Source: Halococcaceae archaeon
GTDB taxonomy: Archaea > Halobacteriota > Halobacteria > Halobacteriales > Halalkalicoccaceae
Reading direction: 5' to 3'
DNA: 5,757 bases
NCBI GenBank assembly: GCA_007129135.1
Contig: SKWB01000038.1
Span: 1-5,757, forward strand
Within the stretch, counting starts at the first letter, position 1. Each line of letters begins with the position of its first letter. Positions 1 to 5,757 of this stretch are shown piece after piece. The notes beneath the pieces are model-generated. The model did not search any database. It was not told the origin of the DNA and saw only the letters and a list, made by a program, of their open reading frames with translations. Both the position numbers and the translations under genes were made by a program.

Positions 1-297
1 ACGCTCTTCGAGCGCGGCGAGCGCTCGCCCACCTTCAGCGGCGCGCCGAACGAGGAGGCCCCGTACGTCTGGGTCTGCGACGAGTTCTACGAGGTCGAGT
101 CGGGCGGCACGGTACAGAAGATCGACGGCCGAGAGCTTCGCGTCGCCTTCGAGTCACCGATGCCACGGGGGTTCGACACGCGGGATCAGGCGGTGCGGGC
201 GGCGAAAGACCACATCCGCACCCAGTTCGCCCGCGTCGGCGTCGATCCGGAGGAGGTCGAGTTCGAGGTGGAGAAACGACCCCCGCTCGCTCGGTGA
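1..297 (+). CDS. Conserved haloarchaeal hypothetical protein, 3' part (98 residues visible)
   Basis: The gene is open from the first base of the window and ends at TGA 295-297; its start lies outside. The visible 98 residues are acidic and have strongly GC-biased third codon positions, so this is a real gene. No membrane segment, metal-binding cluster or catalytic motif that I know is present. Recognisable blocks are APYVWVCDEFYEVESGG at about residues 20-36, FESPMPRGFDTRDQA at 54-68, and an amphipathic AKDHIRTQFARVGVD stretch near 72-86, which suggests a compact alpha/beta fold. From memory it resembles a small haloarchaeal family of unknown function, possibly DUF7113; that name needs checking and I claim no function. 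The last codons and the stop lie inside a strong hairpin (282-302). The next gene on this strand starts 178 bases downstream, so a shared transcript is possible but not shown. Confidence 0.8.
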   Translation, partial: TLFERGERSPTFSGAPNEEAPYVWVCDEFYEVESGGTVQKIDGRELRVAFESPMPRGFDTRDQAVRAAKDHIRTQFARVGVDPEEVEFEVEKRPPLAR

Positions 298-302
298 GCG
301 GG
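282..302 (+). terminator. GC-rich hairpin across the stop codon of the first gene (possible 3'-end structure)
   Basis: Bases 282-290 (CCCGCTCGC) pair with 294-302 (GTGAGCGGG, beginning with the G at 294), giving nine pairs including one G-U and a three-base loop. The TGA stop at 295-297 is inside the right arm. No T-run follows, so it does not look like a classical intrinsic terminator. It could mark or protect a transcript end, or be a by-product of GC-rich sequence. The structure itself is seen directly; the role is inference. Confidence 0.35.
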
Positions 303-475
303 AAGTCGCGAGGAGAGGTCCCGACGTGTGGGGACGACAGGGTACCGAGAGACGTCCACGGGAAAAGCGAGGAGAGCGAACTCATGCCGTTCGAACGAGG
401 GCCACGCCTGAACCGAGACGAGAGTGGGTATCCGATACGCAGTAGTCAAGCGACTCGCTCTCGAAGGCGCGAACA
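298..475. other. Intergenic region with no confident gene
   Basis: This 178-base spacer lies between two plus-strand genes. It contains a 10-base direct repeat, GCGAGGAGAG, at 308-317 and 367-376. It also has a weak 5-base stem (318-322 with 331-335) and an 11-base palindrome, GTATCCGATAC, at 428-438. A 61-codon ORF (294-479) spans it, but its third positions are much less GC-biased than those of the neighbouring genes and its product is basic, so I do not call it. No clear TATA box sits about 27 bases before the downstream GTG. Confidence 0.5.
428..438. promoter_or_regulatory. Small palindrome upstream of the TRIC gene, possible operator or promoter element
   Basis: GTATCCGATAC has 5-base arms (GTATC and GATAC) around one base, and is the most AT-rich stretch in this part of the spacer. 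It ends 37 bases before the GTG at 476. If its TATCCGATA core acted as a TATA-like element, transcription would start roughly 15-20 bases before the start codon. An 11-base palindrome can easily occur by chance, so the regulatory reading is weak. Confidence 0.2.
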
Positions 476-1132
476 GTGAGTTCGACCCTCGTGACGGTAC
501 TGTTCGGCGATCCGTTCGCCGTGGTGAACACGATCGGCCTGGTCGCGTTCGCCCTCGTCGGAGCGTCCAAGGCGATCCGCGAGGAGTTCGACCTGTTCGG
601 GATCACCATCGTGGGGCTGGCGATGGCGTTCGCCGGGGGAGTGACGCGTGACCTCCTCGTGATGCGAGTTCCACTGGCGCTGCAATCCCCGATCGAGATC
701 GCTCTGGGGCTGTTCGGCGTCGGGTTAGCGATCGCACTGAGCGTCGTTCTGAGCTCTCCGGACGCTCATCCGATCACGGTCGTCTCGGATGCCATCGGAC
801 TCGCAGCGTTCGCGACGACGGGTGCTATCGTCGCCACCGAGGCAGGTCTCTCGACGTTCGGTATCGTCGCCATCGCGACGATCAACGCCGTCGGCGGCGG
901 TGCGGTCGCGGACGTCCTGCTCGACCGATCGCCGTTCATCCTCTTCGAGGACTTCTACGCGAGCTGTGCGGTCCTGGGCGGGAGCGCGTACTTCGTAGCG
1001 ATCAGCGTGGGAGCCCACGGACGTACCGCCGCAGTACTCTGTGCGATAGTCACCGTCGTGACACGGCTCGCTGCGGTCACCTATAGCTGGAATCTCCCGA
1101 CCGTTCAGGGGTTGGGACTGATGAGACGGTGA
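476..1132 (+). CDS. TRIC/UPF0126-family membrane protein, probable cation channel
   Basis: The 218-residue hydrophobic protein has the two-repeat architecture of the UPF0126/TRIC family (YicG/YadS-like in bacteria). These are trimeric monovalent-cation channels with a 3+3+1 helix plan. Helices by eye lie at about residues 14-30, 42-56, 72-92, 101-120, 127-147, 161-179 and 183-202. Repeat 1 carries the signature glycine kink AGGVTRDLL (53-61) and repeat 2 carries VGGGAVADVLLDRSPFIL (139-156). In repeat 2 the usual Arg before the Asp is Ala (A145). Length is normal for the family. The start is GTG 476; a weak GAAGG about nine bases upstream could be a ribosome site, and no in-frame ATG lies near the N-terminus. 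Overall GC (about 65%) is lower than in the flanking genes. The family is recognised with good confidence; the transported ion and physiological role are inferred from the family. Confidence 0.9.
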   Translation: MSSTLVTVLFGDPFAVVNTIGLVAFALVGASKAIREEFDLFGITIVGLAMAFAGGVTRDLLVMRVPLALQSPIEIALGLFGVGLAIALSVVLSSPDAHPITVVSDAIGLAAFATTGAIVATEAGLSTFGIVAIATINAVGGGAVADVLLDRSPFILFEDFYASCAVLGGSAYFVAISVGAHGRTAAVLCAIVTVVTRLAAVTYSWNLPTVQGLGLMRR

Positions 1133-1164
1133 GTCGATAGCCGTCGTCCGTTCGTTCTCGTTCC

Positions 1165-1191
1165 CGGACAGACCTGGTCCAACGCTGTCCG
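1165..1191. repeat. Inverted repeat in the convergent TRIC-nurA spacer, possible terminator stem
   Basis: CGGACAG (1165-1171) and CTGTCCG (1185-1191) form a 7-base perfect stem around a 13-base loop, 32 bases after the TRIC stop. A pyrimidine-rich stretch with several TT steps (about 1148-1164) precedes it on the plus strand, but no long T-run follows on either strand. The rest of 1133-1251 shows no gene. A 3'-end role for the two convergent transcripts is possible but unproven. Confidence 0.25.
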
Positions 1192-1251
1192 TAGTTCCAG
1201 TCCTCCACGACGACCGGTTCACAGCGGAGAGATTCCGTTCAGCCGGCCGAG

Positions 1252-2520
1252 TCAGTACTCCCCCGCTACCCACCGCAGGTCGTCGTAGCTCCGTCTCGCC
1301 TCCGACCCCGTCTCACGCTCGATCATCCTCGTGATCGCCCGTTTCTCCTCGCTCCCGATCCGCGCGAGTTCGTCCGCCTTCGCGATCGCCTCCGGCGGCC
1401 CTCGCTGGGCGGCGACCTCCGAGAGCACCTGCCGGGTCAGCGCCTCCCTCGTTTCCTCCTCGTGCGTGAGGCCGTAGGGCGCTTCGACCTTGTAGAGCAC
1501 GTCGTCGCGCGGGTCGTAGATCACGAAGAAGGTCACCTCGTACGATTCGGGGTCGTAGGCCCGCGGGATGCCGAGGGCATCGCCGTCGCTCGCGAACGTC
1601 CGATCGGCCCCCGAACGCGAGCGAAACCAGTTCGTGAACGTGAGTTCCCCGCGCAGGCGCTCGCCCTCGGCTCGGCGTTCGAGCAACCGGACGAACAGGC
1701 CGGCGTCGTCGGACCACCGGGTCTCGACCGAGGTCTCCCCCTCGCGTTTGAACTTCTCGCGCAGCGTCCGGGTGATCGTCCGCGAGGCCGGGTTCTTCAC
1801 GAAGCCGACCAGCGGGACGCCCCGGTCGAGTGCGGACTCGACGAGCCGGACGTAGTTCTCGACGACGTCGCGCGGGAGCCCCACCTCCAGTCGGTTCCCC
1901 AAGTCGGTGTCGAGCTCCCGCCAGGTGAGCAGGCCCTTGGGGTAGAGCGGCCCGTCGAGGTAGAGCAGGTCGTCGATCCGGTCGACGAACCGGCGGGCGT
2001 GATAGCCCTCCGCGAGGTAGAGCGCGAGCGCGTGGACGACGGGTTCGGTGTAGCGGTCGACCCCGCGGACGTTGACGATCCGCTCGCGTGCGAACCCCTC
2101 GTCGTAGTTCCGCCAGCCCTCGCCGCCGTAGCGCATCGAGAGGTCGTCGAAGTGGAGCGCGAGCACGACGCTCCGCGCGCGGTGGACCCCGAGGTCGGAG
2201 GGAACCGAGCCGACGGCGGCGTGAGCCGCGTCGAGGACGACCCCGTTCTTGAACGTCGTCGGGTTTATGGTACCCGAATCGACGCCGTGGCTCGTCTCGA
2301 ACGGTCGCTCGGTGAGCGCGAGGTCCTCGCAGTCCGCCCGGCCCCTGATCCGCTCGTCGAGCGGTTCGACGACCACCCGTCCCGAGCCGTCGACCAGCGG
2401 GTCGAGAAACCGCTCCCAGACGGTCTCGGCGAACGCCTGGCCCTCGCCGTCGTCGACGTCCCGGCCGACCTGTCTGGCGAGCCTGACGATCCCCTGTGCG
2501 TGGACGGGATCGAGCGTCAT
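1252..2520 (-). CDS. nurA: DNA double-strand-break repair nuclease NurA
   Basis: The 422-residue protein matches the NurA nuclease family, which resects DNA 5'-to-3' with the HerA translocase and Mre11-Rad50 during end processing in archaea. Motif I is HGVDSGTINPTTFKNG (78-93), with D81 the expected metal ligand. A helix ending LYLAE places E171, and YLDGPLYPKGLL (187-198) supplies D189. GFVKNP (239-244) and the strand region FFVIYDPRDDVLYKVEAP (331-348) are also typical. The C-terminal motif reads KADELARIGSEEKRAI (381-396); thermophile NurA proteins usually have AH where this one has AD, so D383 occupies the place of a catalytic His. I chose ATG 2518-2520 (MTLDPVH...) over an in-frame start 33 bases upstream because the extra residues MFFSLLHPATP look unlike the family and would lie across the promoter. 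No herA, mre11 or rad50 is in view. It is transcribed divergently from gpmI. Confidence 0.92.
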   Translation of the reverse strand: MTLDPVHAQGIVRLARQVGRDVDDGEGQAFAETVWERFLDPLVDGSGRVVVEPLDERIRGRADCEDLALTERPFETSHGVDSGTINPTTFKNGVVLDAAHAAVGSVPSDLGVHRARSVVLALHFDDLSMRYGGEGWRNYDEGFARERIVNVRGVDRYTEPVVHALALYLAEGYHARRFVDRIDDLLYLDGPLYPKGLLTWRELDTDLGNRLEVGLPRDVVENYVRLVESALDRGVPLVGFVKNPASRTITRTLREKFKREGETSVETRWSDDAGLFVRLLERRAEGERLRGELTFTNWFRSRSGADRTFASDGDALGIPRAYDPESYEVTFFVIYDPRDDVLYKVEAPYGLTHEEETREALTRQVLSEVAAQRGPPEAIAKADELARIGSEEKRAITRMIERETGSEARRSYDDLRWVAGEY

Positions 2521-2543
2521 TGGCGTGGCTGGGTGAAGGAGCG

Positions 2544-2550
2544 AAAAAAA
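2544..2550 (-). promoter_or_regulatory. T-rich box, likely core promoter of nurA (leaderless)
   Basis: The minus strand reads seven consecutive T at this site, centred 27 bases before the nurA ATG. That is the expected distance of an archaeal TATA box from the transcription start if the transcript begins at or next to the start codon. No Shine-Dalgarno-like sequence lies between the box and the ATG. It is the only A/T run of this length in the spacer. Confidence 0.5.
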
Positions 2551-2590
2551 CACTCCGGTCGGGAGAGCGAAGCGAGTTTGGGGATGCGGG

Positions 2591-2598
2591 GGGAGTGA
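2591..2598 (+). promoter_or_regulatory. Probable ribosome binding site of gpmI
   Basis: GGGAGTGA resembles the anti-16S sequence GGAGGTGA with one G missing, and ends five bases before the ATG at 2604. It supports that ATG over the GTG at 2496, which would add 36 residues overlapping the nurA start region. A short TTT at 2577-2579 is about 26 bases upstream of the ATG and is only a weak promoter candidate. Confidence 0.4.
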
Positions 2599-2603
2599 GA
2601 GGT

Positions 2604-4142
2604 ATGGACGCCGCGCTCGTTGTCTTGGACGGCTGGGGGTTGAGCGATCCGGACGAGTCCGACCACCGTGACGCGGTCAGGGCGGCGGAGACGCCCGTCT
2701 TCGACCGCCTGTGCGAAGGGGGTGCGTTCGGAACGCTCGACGCGACGGGGAGGGCGGTCGGCCTCCCGGACGGACAGATGGGAAACAGCGAGGTCGGCCA
2801 CCTCACGATCGGGGCCGGTCGGGTCGTCAACCAGGCGTACACCCGGATCGACGACGCCGTCGACGCGGGCGAACTGGCCGAGAACCCGGCGATCGCGGGG
2901 GCGTTCGAACACGTACGCGAGAGCGGCGGCCGGCTCCACTTCGCGGGGCTCGTGAGCGACGGCGGCGTTCACTCGGATCAGGCGCACCTCCACGCGCTGA
3001 TCGAACTCGCCGCCGGGAACGACGTCGAGGCGGTGACCCACGCGTTCACGGACGGACGCGACACCGACCCTCACGGTGGCTCCGAGTACCTCCGCTCGCT
3101 CGCGGCGGCGGCCGAAGAGGCGGGAACCGGCCACGTCGCGACCGTTTCTGGCAGATACTACGCGATGGACCGCGACGAGAACTGGGACCGGACGAAGCGG
3201 GCCTACGACGCGATCGTTCACCGCGAGGCCGACCACGTCGCGCCCACGGCCCCCGGAGCGGTCGAGGCGGCCTACGAGCGGGGCGTCACCGACGAGTTCG
3301 TCGAGCCGACGCTGATCGAGGGCGAGCCGGGGGTTGCCGACGGCGATTCGGTGATCTTCTTCAACTTCCGGGGCGACAGGGGGAGACAGCTCACCCGGAT
3401 GCTCGCGGAGATCCGTCCAGACTGGGAGTTCGAGGTGGACACCCCGGAGATCCATCTCGTCACCGCGACGGAGTACGACGCCACGTTCGGGCTCCCGGTG
3501 GCGTTTCCGCCCCAGCAACCCCAGGAGACGCTGGGCGAGGTGCTCGCCCGCGAGGGAAAGAGCCAGCTCCGGATCGCGGAGTCGGAGAAGTACGCCCACG
3601 TCACCTACTTCCTGAACGGCGGGCGCGAGGTGGCGTTCGACGGCGAGAGCAGGGAGATCGTCCCGAGCCCGGACGTTCCGACCTACGATCTGCGACCCGA
3701 GATGAGCGCGAGCGAGGTGACCGAGACCGCACGCGAGGTGATCGGATCGGAGGATCCGGACGTGCTCGTGCTCAACTACGCCAACCCGGACATGGTCGGC
3801 CACACCGGCGACTTCGAGGCGGCCGTCGCGGCCTGCGAGGCGGTCGATCGGTGTCTCGGGGACCTCCTCGAGGTACTGAGAGCACACGGCGCAGACGCGA
3901 TCGTCACCGCGGACCACGGCAACGCCGACGACATGGGCACCGAGGAGCGACCGCACACCGCCCACACGTACAACCCGGTCCCCGTGGTCTACACCGCCCC
4001 CGACGGAACCGACGCCGGCTACGAGATCCGTGAGGGCGGGACCCTCGCGGACCTCGCGCCGACGCTGCTCTCACTCGTCGGGATCGAGAGACCCGCGGTG
4101 ATGACCGGCGAGACCCTCTTGGACGCTCAGCGACCGTCGTAG
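2604..4142 (+). CDS. gpmI: 2,3-bisphosphoglycerate-independent phosphoglycerate mutase
   Basis: GpmI interconverts 3-phosphoglycerate and 2-phosphoglycerate in cytoplasmic glycolysis and gluconeogenesis, using two metal ions (usually Mn) and a phosphoserine intermediate. The 512 residues are full length for this alkaline-phosphatase-superfamily enzyme. The nucleophile is S62 in MGNSEVGHL. The phosphatase-domain metal ligands are D9 (VLDGWGL), D396 and H400 (NPDMVGH), D437 and H438 (TADHGN) and H454 (HTAHTYNPVP). Substrate-binding residues of the inserted transferase domain are H123 (GVHS), R152-D153 (TDGRDTDP), R184 and R190 (GRYYAMDRD), R256 and R259 (FNFRGDRGRQL) and K329 (ESEKYAH). The start MDAALVVLDGWGL puts the first metal ligand at the usual place. 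The 3' end overlaps the convergent amidohydrolase by 16 bases. All expected catalytic residues are intact, so it should be active. Confidence 0.97.
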   Translation: MDAALVVLDGWGLSDPDESDHRDAVRAAETPVFDRLCEGGAFGTLDATGRAVGLPDGQMGNSEVGHLTIGAGRVVNQAYTRIDDAVDAGELAENPAIAGAFEHVRESGGRLHFAGLVSDGGVHSDQAHLHALIELAAGNDVEAVTHAFTDGRDTDPHGGSEYLRSLAAAAEEAGTGHVATVSGRYYAMDRDENWDRTKRAYDAIVHREADHVAPTAPGAVEAAYERGVTDEFVEPTLIEGEPGVADGDSVIFFNFRGDRGRQLTRMLAEIRPDWEFEVDTPEIHLVTATEYDATFGLPVAFPPQQPQETLGEVLAREGKSQLRIAESEKYAHVTYFLNGGREVAFDGESREIVPSPDVPTYDLRPEMSASEVTETAREVIGSEDPDVLVLNYANPDMVGHTGDFEAAVAACEAVDRCLGDLLEVLRAHGADAIVTADHGNADDMGTEERPHTAHTYNPVPVVYTAPDGTDAGYEIREGGTLADLAPTLLSLVGIERPAVMTGETLLDAQRPS

Positions 4143-5647
4143 ACGACCTCGCCGTCGACCAACGTTAGCGCGACGTCGATCCCGTCGATCGGTTCGACCT
4201 CCCAGGGCGAGTCCTCCAGGACGACGATGTCGGCCAGTTTCCCGGTCTCGATCGTACCCATACGCTCCTCGTCGAAGCCGGCGTACGCGCCGCCGGAGGT
4301 GTAGGCCCGGAGCGCCTCGGTGACCGAGAGCCGCTGGTCCTCGGCTGGCGCGGTGACCGCCTGGTGGACCCCGAACAGCGGGTCGAGCGGCATACAGTCG
4401 CTCCCGAACGCGAGCGGTACGCCCGCGTCGAGCAGGTCCCGATACCGGTTCGTCGCCTCGCGCCGCTCGGGTCCGAGGCGGGCCTCGTAGAGCCCGCCCG
4501 GGCGGGCCCACTTGAGGAAGTTCGGCTGGACGGAGGCGACGATCCTCGAACCGGCGAACCGCTCTACCGCCTCCTCGCTCGCGAGTTCGACGTGCTCGAC
4601 CCGGTGGCGCGCTTCGCCCGGGTCCTCACAGCCCTCGAAGGCGTCGAGACAGGCGTCGACGGCCTCGTCACCGATCGCGTGGGCCGTGAGCTGAAAGCCC
4701 GCGTCGCTCGCCTCCGCGGCGAACGCGGCCAACTGTTCGGGATCGACGACCCACTGGCCGGTCCCGTCGCCGTCGGCGTACGGCTCCGAGAGCTTCGCCG
4801 TCCGACCGCCGAAACTGCCGTCCGTGTAGGTCTTGATCGCGCCCGTCCGCACGAACGCCGACCCGTGGTTCGTCCGCAGACCCGCCTCCCGGACGGCGTC
4901 GAGGTGGTCGCTCCAGTAGTTGATCCTGACGCGGAGCGAGAGCTCTCCCTCGAGATCGAGGTCGCGGTAGACCCGCGGGGCGTGTGAGTCCCGGACCATG
5001 TCGTGAACCGCGGTCACGCCCAGTTCGTTCGCGCGTTCCTGTGCCGCCTGGAGGAGCTCTCGGGTCTCCTCCGGATCCGGCGCGACCGCCTCGTAGACGG
5101 TGTCGATGGCCTCCTCGACGATCACCCCGGTCGGTTCTCCGTCCCTGAACTCGACGTCATCGGCGGGCATCGCCTCCACGTGCCGTTCGATCGCGACCGA
5201 GTTGAGCGAGGCGACGTGCATGTCCTCGCGGAAGGCACAGACCGGCCGGTCGGTACTCACTCGGTCGAGGTCGTCGCGGGTGAGGTAGCGAGGGGGAGAC
5301 CAGGCGCTCTCGTCGTAGCCGAAGCCGAGCAGCCACCCGCTTCCCTCGCCGGGATCGAACCGGGAGAGACACTCCTCGGCGTCGCTCGCGCCGGAGAGAT
5401 CGGCGTAGACGAGATACCGACCGAGCGTCTCCATGTGCGTGTGGGCGTCGACGAACCCGGGGAGGACGACCCTGCCCTCGCAGTCGATCACCTCCGTCTC
5501 GACGCCGACGAGGAACTCGATCTCGTAGTCGCTGTCGACGCGGACGATCCGACCGTCGCGTATCGCGAGCGCCTCGTGGACCTCGTCGGGGTCGGCGAGC
5601 GTGTGGACCTCGGCGTTCGTGAGCACGCGGTCGGCGGGATCGGTCAT
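4127..5647 (-). CDS. YtcJ-like amidohydrolase (amidohydrolase family 3)
   Basis: The 506-residue protein is a metal-dependent amidohydrolase of the YtcJ/family 3 type, whose known members hydrolyse N-formyl or other amide bonds; the substrate here cannot be told from sequence. An N-terminal beta-sandwich strand set (LTNAEVHTL, AIRDGRIVRV) leads to the metal motif GFVDAHTHM with H69 and H71. K272 in GAIKTYTDGSFGGRTA is the likely carboxylated lysine. Further ligands are H323 (TAHAIGDEA), H352 (HRVEHVE) and D417 (FGSDCMPLDPL). The C-terminus returns to the sandwich with GTIETGKLADIVVLE (464-478). No signal peptide is seen, so it is probably cytoplasmic. I chose ATG 5645-5647 (MTDPADRVLTNAEV) over an in-frame start 48 bases upstream because a T-rich box lies 27 bases before it and the longer N-terminus is not family-like. 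The protein looks intact and complete. Confidence 0.92.
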   Translation of the reverse strand: MTDPADRVLTNAEVHTLADPDEVHEALAIRDGRIVRVDSDYEIEFLVGVETEVIDCEGRVVLPGFVDAHTHMETLGRYLVYADLSGASDAEECLSRFDPGEGSGWLLGFGYDESAWSPPRYLTRDDLDRVSTDRPVCAFREDMHVASLNSVAIERHVEAMPADDVEFRDGEPTGVIVEEAIDTVYEAVAPDPEETRELLQAAQERANELGVTAVHDMVRDSHAPRVYRDLDLEGELSLRVRINYWSDHLDAVREAGLRTNHGSAFVRTGAIKTYTDGSFGGRTAKLSEPYADGDGTGQWVVDPEQLAAFAAEASDAGFQLTAHAIGDEAVDACLDAFEGCEDPGEARHRVEHVELASEEAVERFAGSRIVASVQPNFLKWARPGGLYEARLGPERREATNRYRDLLDAGVPLAFGSDCMPLDPLFGVHQAVTAPAEDQRLSVTEALRAYTSGGAYAGFDEERMGTIETGKLADIVVLEDSPWEVEPIDGIDVALTLVDGEVVYDGR

Positions 5648-5670
5648 GTGGTCTGCGGGAGGCCGACCGG

Positions 5671-5676
5671 AATAAG
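5671..5676 (-). promoter_or_regulatory. TATA-like box, likely promoter of the amidohydrolase gene (leaderless)
   Basis: The minus strand reads CTTATT here, the most AT-rich hexamer in the 44-base gap behind the upstream gene, centred about 27 bases before the ATG. There is no Shine-Dalgarno match between it and the start codon. This fits a leaderless transcript starting at the ATG, although readthrough from the upstream minus-strand gene is also possible. Confidence 0.4.
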
Positions 5677-5691
5677 CGTACGGGAACCGGC

Positions 5692-5757
5692 TCACTCCGT
5701 CGCGAGGTCGTACGTCGCGGTCGCGAAGACGCGGGCACCCGCGACGGCGTCCTCCCA
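5692..5757 (-). CDS. C-terminal end of an unidentified protein (21 codons)
   Basis: Read on the minus strand, the frame is open from the window edge to the TGA at 5692-5694 and gives 21 residues containing AGARVFATATYDL and ending ATE. Third positions are strongly GC-biased and the gap to the amidohydrolase start is 44 bases on the same strand, so this is probably the end of a real gene. The fragment is too short to assign to a family. Confidence 0.5.
   Translation of the reverse strand, partial: WEDAVAGARVFATATYDLATE

Noticed and set aside
308..376. Direct repeat GCGAGGAGAG (two copies) as a possible insertion or attachment site
   Set aside because: Only ten purine-rich bases, 59 bases apart, with no transposase, integrase or tRNA nearby; likely chance in this composition.
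725..1273. 182-codon minus-strand frame antisense to the TRIC gene
   Set aside because: Arg/Asp-rich shadow of the membrane protein gene, with no motif or start signal.
1462..2598. 378-codon plus-strand frame antisense to nurA
   Set aside because: It lies almost wholly over nurA, whose motifs are clear. The translation is a low-complexity Val/Glu/Arg/Pro sequence with no recognisable motif, as expected of a mirror frame in GC-rich DNA.
1313..2842. 509-codon minus-strand frame spanning nurA and the gpmI start
   Set aside because: Arg/Pro/Gly-rich product, out of frame with nurA on the same strand and antisense to gpmI; it has no family features and is a composition artefact.
2517..3965. 482-codon minus-strand frame antisense to gpmI
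   Set aside because: Long only because high GC removes stop codons; gpmI has every catalytic residue and explains this stretch.
4136..4147. Short palindrome at the gpmI stop codon as a bidirectional terminator
   Set aside because: The pairing gives only four usable base pairs with a four-base loop and no T-run on either strand.
4364..4987. 207-codon plus-strand frame antisense to the amidohydrolase
   Set aside because: Arg-rich shadow frame inside a clearly recognised gene.

Overview
The window reads as a chromosomal segment of a haloarchaeon (class Halobacteria). Its GC content is high (about 62-78% in the 60-base rows I counted by hand). The soluble proteins are rich in Asp and Glu. The minus-strand genes lack Shine-Dalgarno sites and carry T-rich boxes about 27 bases before their start codons, as leaderless haloarchaeal genes do. 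I cannot assign a genus.

Layout, left to right. Bases 1-297 (+) are the 3' part of a small acidic conserved hypothetical gene, with a strong hairpin across its stop codon. Bases 298-475 hold no gene I would call, only weak signals and a doubtful 61-codon ORF. Bases 476-1132 (+) encode a TRIC/UPF0126-type membrane protein, probably a cation channel. Bases 1133-1251 are a convergent spacer with one small inverted repeat. Bases 1252-2520 (-) encode the DNA-end-processing nuclease NurA. Bases 2521-2603 are a divergent promoter region. Bases 2604-4142 (+) encode the cofactor-independent phosphoglycerate mutase GpmI. Bases 4127-5647 (-) encode a YtcJ-like amidohydrolase whose 3' end overlaps that of gpmI by 16 bases. 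Bases 5692-5757 (-) are the last 21 codons of an unidentified gene.

These genes do not form an obvious single pathway. GpmI is central carbon metabolism (3-phosphoglycerate to 2-phosphoglycerate). NurA is DNA repair; its usual partners HerA, Mre11 and Rad50 are not in the window. The TRIC protein is ion transport, and the amidohydrolase has an unknown substrate. Gene orientations alternate, so most genes are probably separate transcription units. I found no tRNA, rRNA, CRISPR array, insertion sequence or phage gene.

I do not see a convincing undescribed multi-gene system. The points most worth a second look are a probable His-to-Asp change at the C-terminal catalytic motif of NurA, the loss of the repeat-2 arginine in the TRIC protein, the lower-GC island around the TRIC gene, and the small ORF joined to both neighbours by GTGA overlaps.
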